Assembly (NCBI GenBank): GCA_030704615.1
Contig: CM060732.1
Location: forward strand, 67,871,053-67,935,052
Origin: Takakia lepidozioides
Taxonomy: Eukaryota; Streptophyta; Takakiopsida; Takakiales; Takakiaceae
Reading direction: 5' to 3'
DNA: 64,000 bases
Position 1 is the first letter of the stretch; each line of letters begins with the position of its first letter. Below, piece after piece: positions 24,157 through 36,607 of this stretch. The position numbers were made by a program, and so were the translations under genes. Under the pieces are notes generated by a model, which was not told the origin of the DNA, ran no database searches, and was given only the letters and a program-made list of their open reading frames with translations.

Positions 24157-24171
24157 CCAGTTTATATATAC
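24157..24171 (-). promoter_or_regulatory. Candidate TATA box
   Basis: Minus-strand GAGTATATATAAACTG is a strong TATA-box match. It lies about 650 bp upstream of the signal-peptide ATG at 23501, so the transcript would need a long leader or a leader intron. Assignment to that gene is inference. Confidence 0.4.
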
Positions 24172-24439
24172 TCTCGCAGATCCGTAATTATGACCGTCCA
24201 ACCCGATCGCGAATAAGGAAACGTAGAAAGAGCACCGCACTACGCCAGTGAGTAAACTTTGTAGCCCATGACTTTAAAACCAGATGTACAAGGGGGTGGT
24301 GGATGAAGGGCGTCCCATAAGTTCATACAATGTTTGTTTCCTCTCTCTCCCAAGTTTTTGTGTACAATACCACTACTCTCCAAGACCAAGACCAACACAA
24401 AATGCAATGATGCTATTGGCCGAGGACATTTTCTTGGTC

Positions 24440-25047
24440 ATTGAAGGATTTGGCACTCTGAATGGTTTGCCAATCCTTAAGGTTTACTCTAGAAGAATTA
24501 AATCTTCGCCTGAAGGATTTGGCACTCTGCATGGTTTGCCAATCCTTAAAGTTTACTCTAGACGCCCAAAATCTACACATGGGCAACCTATCCCCCTTTG
24601 GAGAGCGGTTGGTCGTTCAGGAGCAATCATAGGCTCCCTCGACCGCAAACAATCCATATGCAAAAGGCTGGCTTGCGGCTGGGCACTTTCAACTTCTGGG
24701 GGTTGACTAACCAAAGGAAACAATTTGAAGTGGGACAAGTTCTTCAGTCAAATGGTATTCATATCTGTGCTGGGCAAGAGACATGGGAAACTTCGGACAA
24801 ACTAGTTGGAGATGTCAACGGCTACCATTGGTTTGGCAAGATGTGTGCGCTTAAGGTGACCTCTGCCAAGCGTGGGCAAAAAGGTGTTGGCTTCTTTGTC
24901 CGAGATTTCTTGTGTGACAATTGTGAAATTATCAACAAGGATTTGCGGTATGAGCAGAGTATCTGAAATTGAAGGGCAGCTTGAGTAGGAAGGACCTCTT
25001 TGTGGGATGTGTTTACATGCCCACAGAGGGGACCCTTAGTGCTGACG
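24440..25047 (+). mobile_element. LINE 5' fragment with internal repeats and endonuclease N-terminus
   Basis: Two 72-bp-spaced copies of a segment encoding EGFGTLNGLPILKVYSRR are followed by the start of an APE-type endonuclease (LRLGTFNFWGLTNQRKQFEV, then HICAGQETWETSDKLVGDVN). It is closely related to the LINE at 46.6-50.9 kb but ends abruptly near GACCCTTAGTGCTGACGC, so the rest of the endonuclease and all of the reverse transcriptase are missing. Confidence 0.85.
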
Positions 25048-26229
25048 CTTAAAGTAGCGACCAAGACCAAGAAAGTTAGGAATGACATGGCATCCACGTG
25101 GCACTGATGTGTCAGAGTCCTTCACACCAGTCATGCCTTAAAAGACTGTACACTCAACAAGTGGGTGGGGCTGGAAGCAGTAAATGCTCGCTGACCATTC
25201 TCACTCACCCTTTGCTTAGAAGGGTAACCCATTTGAAAACCCTGGGACAACATATGAGTAGAATTAGAGGTCTTACAACGAAACCGTATGTGAGGGGATT
25301 TTATTGGCAGAGACTTTGCCTCATGTTGAGAAAATTGGTATGCTCATGTCCTTGATACGGAAGCCCAAAAGGCCATACTAGTAAATATTCCAAAAGCCCA
25401 GGACAAGATTCTCTAGTCCGGGCCTAAGATTATAAAATTCTTTAGAATATTCTCTAGCCCAGGCTTAATATTCCAAAAGCCCCGGATAGATTCTAGAGCC
25501 CGGGCTTAAGATCTGGATGGGATTCCCATCCTAGGGACTTGGATGAAAAACATGAGTCATGTCTCATGTCCCCTAACTAACCCTAGTTGACCTTGGGTCA
25601 GCTCTTATAGTTGTGGAGAGGATAGGGTAGGTGGTGAGCGAAGTACTTAAAGGTGAAATAGCCCAACTGAGGGAGTAGAGTACATACACTTTTCTTACGG
25701 TTCACATCTGTCGATCATCTCGATTGCGAGTTCTGCATCAGTTTTGTGGTTGGCAAGTCTACTCATGGCTGGTCCTTATAAATACTACCTACGGTTACAG
25801 AGAGTGACTGACTGTAGCAGCCACAGATCTTGTATACATTCAAGCTTCTCTCGTGATCAGTGCTGCAAGATGCCACTGACAATTGTGGAACAGTAAATGC
25901 TTATCACTGCCCGGATCTCAATTGTACATTCAATAAGCTTATTGATGATCGTAGGCACTGTATTATACTTCAACTCCTTATGTGAGAGATCAGCCAGGAT
26001 CGAATAGCAGCTTGAGACTGGAGATATTCTAACTTCAAACCTCTAGAGCACTCGATCGGTAGGAGATTCAAAATATCTTATTTGAAGAAAGCTCGAGCAC
26101 TCCAAGCTCCAACCATCGCGCAAACTGCTCGTGCTATGTCAGGTACAACTAATACATATAAGTTGTATTTTAAAGACATACAAGTTAAATACATGGTATA
26201 TACTTAGACCCTTGGTCAACTAGGGTTAC
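25048..26229. other. Repetitive-looking gap, class uncertain
   Basis: A stretch at about 25370-25510 repeats AGCCCGGGC and AAGATT-like blocks in the pattern of a decayed tandem or palindromic repeat. The part up to 26229 could be an LTR or leader of the element whose RNase H lies next to it, but no terminal repeat could be paired. No coding gene seen. Confidence 0.35.
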
Positions 26230-26472
26230 TTAGGGTATAGTGTAAGGGGCTGCGCGCTTGGATTCGCCAGGAGTAAGGGCATCAACATTGATGTTATCCT
26301 TACCTCGCTTATAGGAGATCGTGAAATCATAGGCCTGCAAAATCAGAGCCCATCTTGCCAAGTGCCCAGTTAGCTCCCTAGGTGTCATAAGAGCTTTCAA
26401 TGGGAGATGATAGGTTTCAATCACAAAGGAACAACCATGTATGTATTGGCAAAAATATTTGACACCAAACAC
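26230..26472 (-). mobile_element. LTR-retrotransposon RNase H fragment
   Basis: The minus-strand frame contains CQYIHGCSFVIETYHLPLKA, then LARWALILQAYDFTISYKRG, then KDNINVDAL. This is the RNase H region of Ty3/gypsy polyproteins (the family usually has N-x-ADALSR). No reverse transcriptase or integrase is attached. Same strand as the gag at 29.7-30.5 kb, but an unrelated repeat now separates them. Confidence 0.8.
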
Positions 26473-26559
26473 ACTGCTAACCCTTCCTTGTCAGTTATAG
26501 AATAATTACGTTCATGTTTGTCTAAGTTGTCAAGTTATTTTACCACTAGTGTGAAACTA

Positions 26560-29470
26560 GCTAGGGAATAGCTAGCTTTTATATATTGACATTTGGGATT
26601 GGCCCAAATGTCAATCCAGGGGTCAAGGCAGATTTAGGCCCCGGAGTGGTTATCTTCACAGCAAGCGCGGGGAGGCTCATCTTTCTCGAGTCGAGCCTCA
26701 CCGCGCCTAGCTATGGCGCCATAGTGTGGATTCCCCATGGCGTGGGGTGCACTTGGCTTGACTTGTATTTGAGTGATGAGGTTATATATGCATGAGTTTA
26801 TGCTTCAGCTTTGTGAGCTCGCATGAGCTTGTGCTTGTATTCTTCTTCTTTATCACTCGAGAAAGATGAGCTCGTATCTGTGAGTGCTAGATACGAGTTA
26901 GTTGTTAGCACTTGTGTGTTTTCAGATGAGAAGCAACTCAACTTAGAGTGCAGGGATCAGTGCATGAGCCTATCCAAAGCGGATAGGGTGCGAAGGCGAA
27001 CAGGTTTCAGGTTTGCAATGGATATAGAGGCGGGTAGCCTGTGTTGAAGAGCAGTGTTGCATAGCTCAACGGTATGGCAGCCAAGTGTGGTGAGTGTGAA
27101 GCTACGAGGATGTTAGATGCAAGTCACAGTTATCGGGAGCTCCAACTTCAAGCTCATAAGGAGGTATGAGTGAAGAGAGATGGCTGATTTCTCTTCTATG
27201 CAAGCCAATGCATTTGTGGCTATGTTGAGTTGGGGGTTTCAATCTGAAACTCCAGCGGTATGAGGGCTCTTGCTATGGCAAGAGCAAGGCTGGAACATGA
27301 GCTAAGAGGTGCGGCAAGGCTATGGAATGTGCACCTAGGGTTTCAGAGCTTGGAAAAAGAGCTCTTGCACCACAAGAGGGGTGTCTTGTGGCTGGAAATG
27401 TAAGCCTTAGGGTTTCAGGAGCTTGGCAAAGGTTGTGGAGTGCTTAGTCTTGTCTTAGAGAGCATCAAGGAGCCAAGGAGCCAAGATAGGGGGTTGATAT
27501 TACCTCTTGTGTGAAGAGGAATCTGCATGTGTGGAGCATGCATTCAGCCCATTAAAGCTTCCATCTTCAAGCTTGGAGGGCAAGCAAAGAAGAGGGAAGG
27601 GCTGACTTCCCTTATATGATGGCAATGCATGTGTGGAGCATGCTTTCAGCCTGTTGAAGGCTTGTACTTCAGGTTTGGGAGTGCAAGAAATTAAGGAAAG
27701 AAGGGGTTGGTTTCCCTGTAGGGCATATGTGGAGCATGCTTTCAGCCCGCTGAAGCTTGTATTTTTAGGTTTGTGAGTGCAAGAAAAGAAGCAAAGGAGC
27801 TGATTTTCTTATGGTGAGAGTGGGGCATGTGTGGAGCATGCCTTCAGCCCATTGAGGCTCTTGTTTTCAAGCTTTAGAAAGCTAGAATGGAAGGACTAGG
27901 GCTGGTTTCCACTTGGGGTGAAAGAAAAACACTTGTAGGGCATATGTGAGTTGGGGTCTCAACTTCAAGCTTGAAGGGAGCACAACTCTTGAAGCAGCAG
28001 GTGCAAGGGCTGGATTAGGTGCAAAGAGGCGTGCTATGGTCAAGAAAAGCGCGTGAATGAGTGCCTACAAGGGCTGGAAGTCAGCCATGTTTGGTTAGTC
28101 GCCATAGGGATCAATGGCACTGTTTTGTGAGTTAAAATGAAGCTTGTGCACTTAGTTTTGGTTGCAAACATCTTCCTTTGGAATTAGAGTACTATTGGTG
28201 GTGTGTGGGAGCCATCAAGAGCAAGAATACCTTGCTGATTTCTTCACAGCCGCCATAGCTCGGTGCAAAGAAGCCTAGAGTCCAAGAGACACAAACCCTA
28301 GCTTGGCGTGGCTAAACCTTTGGAGAAATGGCTAAACCGCCATGAACGGCCATGGATGGGGCTGTAACAGGCTATGCCCTTTGGCTTGCTATGATAGGTT
28401 GTGACGGGCTATGACCTGTGGCATGTGGGGCTGTGATGGGCTGTGACAGGTTGTGGCCTGTGATGCTGTGACCCTGTCACATGTGTAGGGCTGTGACCTG
28501 TGGCTTGTGGGGCTGTGACGGACTGTGACGGACTGTGATAGGCTGTGATGGGCTGTGACAGGCTGTGTCCTGTGGCCTTTGGGGCTGTGACAGGCTGTGC
28601 CCTGTGCCTATAGGGCTGTGACAGGTTGTGGCTTGTGGGGCTGTGATGGGCTGTGACCCTGTGACCTGTGTAGGGCTGTGACAGACTATGAACTGTGGCC
28701 TGTGGGGCTGTGACAGGTTGTGGCGGCTGTGGCTTGTGGGGATATGACGGGCTGTGATTGGCTGTGGGGCTGTGACGGCTGTGACCTGTGATCTGTGTGG
28801 GCCTGTGCTGGTCTGTGCTGGTCTGTGGTGGCCCGTGTTGACCTGTGGACGGCCTGTGCTGACTCGTGGAGGCATTGGTGGACTGCCCAAGGACTAGCAT
28901 GTGGTCTTGAAGGCCAAATTTCGAAGCTCGTGGAGGGCGGTTTGAGGAGTATCTTCATGATATTCCCATGGTCATGCAAGTGAGGGAAGAGAGGAGAGGA
29001 AGAGTGTTGGGGTGAGGGCATGCTGGGGTTAGGCATTGCTTTAGCTTCTCTTCCTCGTAGTTTTCCACCCTCTCATTAGGCCAAGACCTTTCCGTAGGTG
29101 GAGGCAAGAGTTAGTCCGGGTTTGGGCTGGAATGTCCTTGCAGGAGCAACACCGTGGAATTTTTTTTGGTGTGGGGGAGTTGTCGTTCTGATTTCTTGTG
29201 TTTGAATCCCCTTCATACCTACATGCTTGACTGTGCGCCATGTTAGTTTTGTGTGGGCGCTTGTTTTTATAGATGATTGGTCCGGATTGCTGTCGATGGT
29301 GAGCCTGGGGTGATGACCAGTCGGACCTCATTGTTTCTCCTATGGTGTGGCCCTTTGCCTTGAGGGCAGGGGGTCGGGACGCAGAGGTGTTGCCCCTGTG
29401 GTGGGGGCGGTGGCAGCAATAGGTACGGGGGGGGCTGAAGCACACTTGAGTGCCCAAGGCACTCAAGGAG
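26560..29470 (+). repeat. Long dispersed repeat, copy A (probable LTR/leader)
   Basis: Colinear with 39900-42520. Shared blocks in order: a GAGTCGAGCCTC segment (26690; 40012 reads CTAGTCGAGCCTC), GTTAGCACTTGTGTGT (26904; 40217), a GCATGTGTGGAGCATGC-type region, TTTAGCTTCTCTTC (29040; 42090), AGGCCAAGACCTTTCCGTA (29078), and TTGACTGTGCGCCATG with GGGCGCTT (29226; 42284). Copy B is followed by a gag-like frame, so this is probably the long terminal or untranslated part of an LTR retroelement. Several 150-250-bp GGAGCATGC(C/T)TTCAGCC units repeat between 27500 and 27900. Confidence 0.6.
28370..28870. repeat. GGCTGTGAC minisatellite in repeat copy A
   Basis: About 500 bp of irregular GGGGCTGTGAC, CTGTGGC and GGTTGTG units, nearly all G/T/C on the plus strand. 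The array also creates artefactual minus-strand frames rich in His, Ser, Gln and Pro. Confidence 0.9.
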
Positions 29471-29739
29471 GCGGAGACACTCACTAGGTGGAGCCCCGCA
29501 CACTGGGTTGCGGTGGGGGTGGCTCCACAAGGGGTGGTGGTAGCTTAGTGGGACGTAGTGGGGGTGGCATAGGACTCACCATGGGGCGGAGACCTTGTGG
29601 TGGGAGTCGTGGGGAGTCTTGGGACTCACCACGGTCCAATGGGGCCGTGGTGGGTGGGCCAAGACTCACCGCGACTCATCACCGGGAATCGAGGGTCTTC
29701 CTGGTGGTTCGCCATAAAATGACATGGTTGTTTGTGAAA

Positions 29740-30495
29740 TTAGTGGTTGAAGACCATTTCTGGTTCTGCCATGTCCGCGACTTCGAACAATAGCACATTG
29801 AAAGCCTGAACATATCCCCGAATGTCATCCGTTTGCTTCAGATTCTTCATCTTGTCCCGGGCGAGCCAGGACGCGTTGAGGGGCACAAACTGTCTCTTCA
29901 TCAGTTCCTTGAACCCACTCCAGTTCAAGGTTTCCGGGTTTGGACCTCGGTCGTGAAGGCGTTTTTGCCACCATTGTTGAGTATAGCCCCTCAAATAGGT
30001 GGGAGCCACTTCCACCCGATCCTCGTTACTCAACTTGGCCGCCCGGAAGTACTGCTCTAGCTCCAAGAGCCAGGTGTTGAGTGCCTTCCGATTTCGGACG
30101 CCCTCGAAGGTGCCGGGTTCCTTAGGCTTCACCTTAAACTTTGCCTTAGTGGAAGTGACATTAGCCGCCTTCAATACGTCTTTCAACGTCCCGCCAAACT
30201 GCGCCAACAACCCTTCCCAAAAAGCTGCTGGCATGGGAGACATCTGTTGGTCTGTCGGAGCTCTCAGGGATTTCTCGGGCTCTAACTCCTCAGATTCCTC
30301 CCGTTCTTGAGAGGCCTCGTTTTCAAAAGCATGCATCGCTTCCTCAAATGGCCGCTTCGGTGACACGTCGCCCCCATTGGGCTCACCAGGATCATCATCT
30401 TTCGGGTCGTTCCGCTTTCGCTTTGGCTTGCCCGACCCCATGATGAGGCCGATCCCAAGGACGATCGCATACTGAACTCTAAGCTCTGATACCAA
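29740..30495 (-). mobile_element. Ty3/gypsy-type gag fragment
   Basis: A minus-strand 251-codon frame. An acidic and basic N-terminal region precedes a retrotransposon gag core that contains the WLLELEQYFRAAKLSNEDRV, WWQKRLHDRG and FKELMKRQFVPLN segments. It starts next to a primer-binding site. The zinc knuckle and pol are not attached; the frame stops where the neighbouring repeat begins. Confidence 0.85.
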
Positions 30496-30496
30496 G
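30480..30496 (-). other. Primer-binding site, tRNA-Met type
   Basis: The minus strand reads TTGGTATCAGAGCTTAGAG, the classic plant primer-binding site complementary to initiator tRNA-Met. It directly follows a terminal ...GCGACAC edge expected for a 5' LTR and precedes the gag frame. Confidence 0.85.
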
Positions 30497-30720
30497 TGTC
30501 GCGCACCTCACTTCGGTAAGCTCCTCTTCAAGTCATAGTTACTCGCTTTGATGCACGCGCCTAACTCCCAACCTAGCCGCCGGGCCAACTCGGAGCTTCG
30601 GTTGCTCATCGGGACATAACGGTCCCCCTTTCTTCCCCCCAACAGACCCTCCACCAATTTTACCAAGAGCATATACGAGGAGTCGATGTACAAGACCAAT
30701 TACGTGATTATTACAGTGTA
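30497..30720 (-). repeat. Putative 5' LTR edge of the gag element
   Basis: On the plus strand the block starts TGTCGCGCACC immediately beside the primer-binding site, as an LTR should. The outer boundary is a guess, because the partner LTR is not present in the window. Confidence 0.35.
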
Positions 30721-32449
30721 CAGTCCCGTGACCATAAGTGGTGGCATAGTTTGTACTTCCATTGTGCAGACACCAGTTTGGTGAATGGATATATCTTGTA
30801 TCGGCAATTCATGGTAGCAAGGGGTCGCAAGCCTCTCTCGCATTTGCGTTTCAATCTAGATGTGACTAATGGTTTGTGTGGTGGGTCGGTTGGTCCCAGG
30901 AGAACAGTAATGGCAGGGGCGCGTATACCAAATCGAGAGGCAATCCATTTCTCCATGAAAAATAGTCGGAGGAGAAAGTGTATCTCATTTGGTGCAAGGC
31001 AGAGGTACATCTGCTCTGTGTGTGGAGAAGTCCCTCCGTGCTTGGGAGCATGCTTTGTGAAGCATCACAACACTGACTAATCTATGTGAGCTTTGCTTTA
31101 CTAACTCCGTGTTTTGTTTGCTGCTACAGAGATGAGACAGCTCTGAGGGAGGGGGTACTTTTTTCTTGTTTCTTCTTATTAGAGGGCATAGGTTGCTGAG
31201 TCGCTTGGACAGAGTACAAGTTACATAGAAAGTTGCTTGGATAGACTACCTTGATAGGAGTAGAGTGGGCAGTAGAATGACTGACTAGGATATGGAGGTG
31301 CTGGTAAGTAGCATGTTTGCTGGCTATTATGTTTGTTTTATTGTGATTTGTCAGGAGGGAAATTCAGCACATGACATCGTGTTGTCCAATTTTGGGCCTT
31401 GTATGTAGCTTGCTGCATTTAGATAGTCCGTTCGGAGTAGCAACCTGTGATGAATATCACTATAGTCCATGCTATGTATGGTGGGCAGGGCTGTAATCTT
31501 GTTAGTTCGTAGTTGTAATGAGACAGAGTGTGATGGTTAGAAGTAGTTAGTCCCCTCACCAAGCGGGGGTGTAGACAAGGGGGGAGACACGCTCCCGCCT
31601 TGTTTGCATGTATGGGCTACCAAAGGGGCAGGTTAGTGGGTTCAAATCCCACCCATGCAATTTATGTGTAGATGTGGGTGATTTATGGGAAAGAGAGAGA
31701 GGACTAGGTGGAGAGCTCATTTGCTGGAAAACAAGAAACTGTGCATAGCTCACAAAAGAGCATTTTATACCCCCTGCACTTTGACCAAGTCCCTGCTTCT
31801 GCAAACTGATCCAATTCAGCTGTTTTTGGGCTTGTAGGAACCAGCGGGACGTGGGGAACATGTGTTCAGGTACAACAGGCCTATTGTTTTCTGTCCCGTC
31901 ATGCAAAATCCATTTTTTAGTTTTTTATTTCACAAATTTCCAAAAATGGACCCCACTTGCAACGGTGGGGTTTTCGCAGTACTTGTCTGATTGGCTCCAA
32001 AATTGGGCAGGACCTGCCAGGGGTAGGTGGCTTCATATTGTCCAGTCATTTTTTCATGATTCATTTTTTGAAGGATTACGCTGATTTTGATTTTCTTGGC
32101 CGAGCCCTGCTTTTAGGTGAAAAGTCCACGTACGCGTGCTGTCGATTTGGGGTTAAGTTGATTTCACAATGAATTTCGCAATTTGAAAGATGAAGGTCTC
32201 GTTAAAAAATAAAAAGCACACACTGAGGTGGGTTGAGACTTGGTGATCCTGTTGTAGGCATGCGATGGAGATTAGGTTTAAGGTTAGGTTTAGGGTTAGA
32301 TTAGGTTTAAGCTTAGGTTTTCCATTGATAAATCGGTGGGAGCTTGGGCTGTCGAGGTGTGTATTTCAGTTGATGAGTTCAAGCGAAAGTGTGTGTGTAT
32401 CTCCCCCACCTCTCTCTGTCTCAGTGTACATACATGAGTGTCCTCCTGA
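30721..32449. other. Gap without recognisable gene
   Basis: A plus-strand frame at 30751-31080 (109 codons, with a VCGEVPPC motif) matches no family I know. A GTGGGTTCAAATCCCACCC block at about 31637-31655 looks like the T arm or B box of a tRNA or SINE, but no acceptor stem or A box could be placed with confidence. Short TTAGGTTTA repeats occur near 32272-32320. Confidence 0.35.
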
Positions 32450-32608
32450 ATGGAGGATGCTGGGTGGCACCATGAGCGGCAGACGGCAAAACGATTGATG
32501 GCATCCCTTGACCTTGAGGAGCAGCTTACTCATCGTAAACGCAGGTAAGGGTTAGGTTGCTTTCCCACACAATTCACTTCGAGTGGTTTTGTTCTTGAGT
32601 GTGTAAAT

Positions 32609-32660
<52 letters not shown>

Positions 32661-35600
32661 CCTTGTGGCAAGGAGCAATGATTTTATAGGTTTCCGGGGA
32701 ACTTGCAGGTGGATATTGAGCAAATGGCCCGAACGTAGCAATACACAGACCAATGAAATTCTTGATTTCACTGACAAGTATGCATCTTCTACCCACTCTT
32801 GCATTGTTTTTGCAATCATCGTGCCTCATTTAATAGTTCTTACCTTCTTATCTGGCTTACAAATTCGGTGGATCTCTTCCAGGTTTAAGCAGTATCGTCC
32901 TTTTGTTGAGAGGTCAGGGAACGCATGGAACTTACTCTTTGTCACTGGCGATTTTGACTAGCAATGTTAGTTTCAGTGGGCACAACATGTGCACCTACAT
33001 GAAGGCACTCACAATGCACTAGCAGTACTGGTATTTGAATGAGAATTACTACGTTATCAGTGTAAGCTTGCGTCTAAGCCTGTCTTGGTATGGAATACGT
33101 AGTCATTCTCTGTCTCCCCGTCCTCTCCCTCTTATATGGAGCTTACATATCCAGTCCTCAGCAAAATTGTGAGGATAGGGAACCTTGTATTATGCATTGC
33201 AGTAGGTATTCAGCTCAAGTCAGTTCCGATTTCTGAGGTCCTATTTGTCTGATGCTGAGCTTTGCATCAAGTTGCTGCAATGGTAACAGCTTTCCTGAAA
33301 AATATTTCTGGAAATCTGGGATGCCAAATTGAACATCATTGTAACTGCAAGTCCCACTACTGGTGCAATCCTCCGTAATAGTGGTGGCCCATTTTGCTCT
33401 CCTCTCTTCCCCTCCCCTGTCTCCTCACTCTTCTGCTTCTCTCAGCCCAAGCATGGAGGCTACAGGTACAGAAGGCATTCTCGTTAGGATCAGGAATGTC
33501 TAACGCATGAGTGGTTGGTACTTTTTCTTACAGGTATATACCTGAGTCTTTTCTTCGGGATGAAGATGAAATCGTAAGGATTGTTTTCTGTCTCTCTGTG
33601 CCCCCTCTTTCCATCTTCCTCTGCTTACCCAGTTTGTTCCTCCTTTTTTCCCCCTATCTGTGCCTCGTGTTTCTGAGCTAAGTAGCTAAACTGAAGCAAG
33701 CAAAATCTCCAAAATTACTGCTCATGGAAAACCATTACAGAATAGTGAGATTGTGAACTTAGTATCAAGTTCATACAGTATTACCGGTGCTACACATTGC
33801 TAAAGCATAACACTCAGAGGTACATGGATCAAACGAGTTGATGTGTATTCTGGCAGTCGGTGATTGCCATCAAGGCGTTGATTCGGAGGAGTTTGGATGA
33901 GTTGGAAGTAGTGGATGAAGAGAGCCGAAGATGTGAGGACTATCATGCACTCAAGGTACAAAACCTCTCAAACTGGGAGATGGCCAGGTCATTGCCAGTT
34001 GTTTTGGATGCTCTCAACTTCAAGGCTTTGGAATCTGTCTTGTCGACACTTTCCGGAAGACCTCGAAAGGGTATGAGTCGTGAGTGGTTGGAGAAACGGA
34101 TCAAAGCAGCTGTAGAGACCCTTCTGGAAAATTGTGCAGGGACACTACCAGCACTTGTGACAGAGGCAATTGCTATAATGAGGGATCCAAAGGCGGCACG
34201 AAGGTATATGTCATCAGGCGATGTAATTGATATCCCACCCTCCCCTTTAGAAGCAGTACAATCAGCTCTTCAGCAGTTGGAGAATGTAACCTTGCGAACT
34301 CTGCATGCCATGTATGATCTGATATGCAGTAAATCAGCAGATCCACTCAAGTTACAGAAATCGCTAACAGGCTCCAACAAGGCACGGTTAGCAAAGTCAT
34401 TAAGACTTAAAGCTGATGAGCTACTCGAAGATATTGAGGAAGGTGACCCACTGCCCGAGCCTCTGAGAAAAGCTATGGTTGCAATGAGTTTGTCAGCAAG
34501 GGAATTGAATGGAGATGATGGGAGCTTGGGGCTATTTCTTGGCCCTTTTTTGCCTGAGATGGAGGAGTTGCATGGCAGGCTACTCACAGCTCTCTTCCAG
34601 TTGAAGAAACTGAACTTTGACGAGCTGCAAACAGTATATCGTGTGGTTGTTGGGGTGCCAGGAAAGATGTATTGCAAGAAGCATCCATCCAACTTTCGGC
34701 AATCCCTGCGACGGATTCTAGTGGACTTTCTTCTCCGGTGCGAGAGCCCCACCATACCGGAGCCAATCCAGAGAGCTCTGGATGGCATAGCTGTATCTGT
34801 GGAGGAGAAACCAGAACTTGCAAAACCAAAGCACAAAGTGGGTACATGGGAGAGACGACTGAGAAGTCAAACAGATGAGAGTTTTGATGTGGAGACTGAG
34901 GCTGTATTGACAGTGAGCAGTCATTTGCAGCAAATAGGGAGAGATCAAGAGGATGAGGGAGGAAGGCAACAAAAAGTAAAACGAGAAACAGAAATCTGTG
35001 GACTTGTGATAAGAGTTGGTGATGAAGCTGGAAATGGAGAAATAGGTCAAAATGAAAACAATTGGATCAAGGGGAAGAGAGGCGGGGGAGGAGAGAGTGA
35101 AGGAGAGGAAGAGAGGAACAGTGAAGAATTGGTCAGAGTAGCTGATGAAGCTGCAGCTCTCTCTTATGTGCTGCTGGGGCGAGCTATGGAGGAAATTTCT
35201 GGACGAACAATGTTACCAAAGCCTATTCAGAAGTACCTCCTTTGTGGTGTCGAACAATGTGCCGAAGGCCAAGGTCTGTGTCTCTATCTGTCTCCTGTCT
35301 CCCTCATGTTCCAAATTGAGCCAAAATGCCCTAGCTTGAGGACCTTTTCAGAATTCTGCAAAGTGCCAGCAAGGGAGTAAGTACAATCTCATATTGACTC
35401 TGTAAATTTGTCAGCCTGCAAGCAGGTCCTGCGACTGCTCCCTCTCTCACACACACATCCACACATGGGCACCAATTTCCTGTGACTTGCCAAAATTTTG
35501 TAGTATGTTTGGGCTTCGGATCGCCCTGAGGGGTTTACTGCACAAGGCCCTTGAGGAGACCCTGGCTCCTGCAGAGGGCTGAAGCCCAACGAGTGTCAGA

Positions 35601-36607
35601 TGCAAAGCTCCGCACGTCATTAAGATCATATTAGCATATTCCCCTGGAAGAGAAGGAGCAAAACCCATTGAAGAATATTCTACATTATAGCCCGGTTATA
35701 CCTTGGTCCCTTGGGTTTTCGCACCTAGGTGTCAGCCCTTTCGGGGATCGTGGACCTGAGTTGGGGCGCTAAGTTGACCCGCTCGGGCTTATTTTGTTGC
35801 CCTTCTTCACTTACGCCATATTGTTGGATCTGAAAGATTATATTGTTGGGGTGTTTCGTCTTAGCAGTGCACTGGCTCTGAAAGATACAAATCAGGATGA
35901 GTCTACCCTGGTAGTCTGAAATTCAAGAACTTGGCTCCAGGAGGTTCAGTTTTCCATGCAAATGTACTCACTCTCACACACTTTTCTGGATATCTTGCAG
36001 AAGAACGATTTGATAATGAACAGGATCTAGGCAAGCCCTTTGAGGAGGCAGCTGTGATTGTCAGCATTGCTGAGAAGCTGCCAATCATGTCTGCAAGGTC
36101 TCGCTCTCTCTCGCCTCCCCTGCACCTCCGTTCACCAACTTCTTAAATCTTGAGGATGAGCCTAGAGTCCTGGCCCTGTTGGGGACTGATTGCTGGGCAG
36201 CTCACACACAGCAGATTGATGCTTGTGTGAAGGGCTTTCTAGAGGAAATCTAGAAAGCCCGAATTAATTGTTTGTATCAAGGTAAGTCCCACTACTGGAG
36301 TGAGCCCTCACAAAGGTAGTGTCTGTCCCCTGTTGTTCCGCCCAAATTTGGCACGGGGTCTATGGCCACAAGGCTACAGCAAAGAACATCTTATGAGTAC
36401 AGCCTCTCTCACACACACAGTGCTATAGCAGTATTTGAGCAACCAGGAGAAAGTGATTATGGATTAAAACATGGCTGGGAGTGGAGGGGTCCTCATGCTG
36501 GGGTGGATTTGGGGTAACCATAAGTGAACCTGGGTATGGTCTTCCTGATTCTGCACTTGCTTGACAGGGCTGTGAAGAAGGTGAAGGAGCGCTTAGGATT
36601 GTGCTGA
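32450..36607 (+). CDS. Unrecognised helical-repeat protein (7 exons, 595 aa)
   Basis: Exons read by eye: 32450-32544, 32709-32777, 32883-32912, 33534-33573, 33857-35273, 36001-36097 and 36568-36607. Every junction has GT-AG borders, and the lengths sum to 1788 nt (595 residues plus stop) with no phase conflict. The start ATG follows an in-frame TGA. Residues 1-32 are charged (MASLDLEEQLTHRKRR), then come FKQYRPFVER and YIPESFLRDEDEI. Three related segments of about 65-78 residues follow (about 124-187, 212-289 and 320-389), each with a leucine-rich first helix and ending in a proline box such as LPEPLRKAM or IPEPIQRAL. A partial fourth ends LPKPIQKYLL. Residues 400-490 are acidic and low complexity. 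The C-terminus is SARAVKKVKERLGLC. No signal peptide or membrane segment. I do not recognise the family and propose no function. Confidence 0.75.
32612..32658. repeat. (GA)n microsatellite
   Basis: About 23 uninterrupted GA units in intron 1 of the unrecognised helical-repeat gene. Confidence 0.95.
36160..36405 (+). mobile_element. 5'-truncated LINE 3' end
   Basis: Contains the CACACAGCAGATTGATGCTT block, a TTTCTAGAGGAAATCTAG block and the tail with GGTCTATGGCCACAAGGCTA and TTATGAGTACAG, followed by CTCTCTCACACACACA. It lies in the last intron of the helical-repeat gene, same orientation, close after exon 6. Confidence 0.8.

Noticed and set aside
28409-28900. Long minus-strand ORF rich in His, Ser, Gln and Pro
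   Set aside because: It is a translation of the GGCTGTGAC minisatellite; several frames are open at once, as expected for a repeat lacking stop codons.
31590-31660. Functional tRNA suggested by GGGTTCAAATCCC
   Set aside because: Only a T-arm-like block is present. I could not find a matching acceptor stem, D arm or anticodon arm.
32574-32829. ORFs with long Ser-Leu runs
   Set aside because: Artefacts of the (GA)n microsatellite read on the minus strand; similar artefacts occur at 18358-18561 and at 57265-57295.
34270-34836. 188-codon minus-strand ORF
   Set aside because: Antisense shadow of exon 5 of the helical-repeat gene, whose plus-strand frame joins flanking exons in phase.
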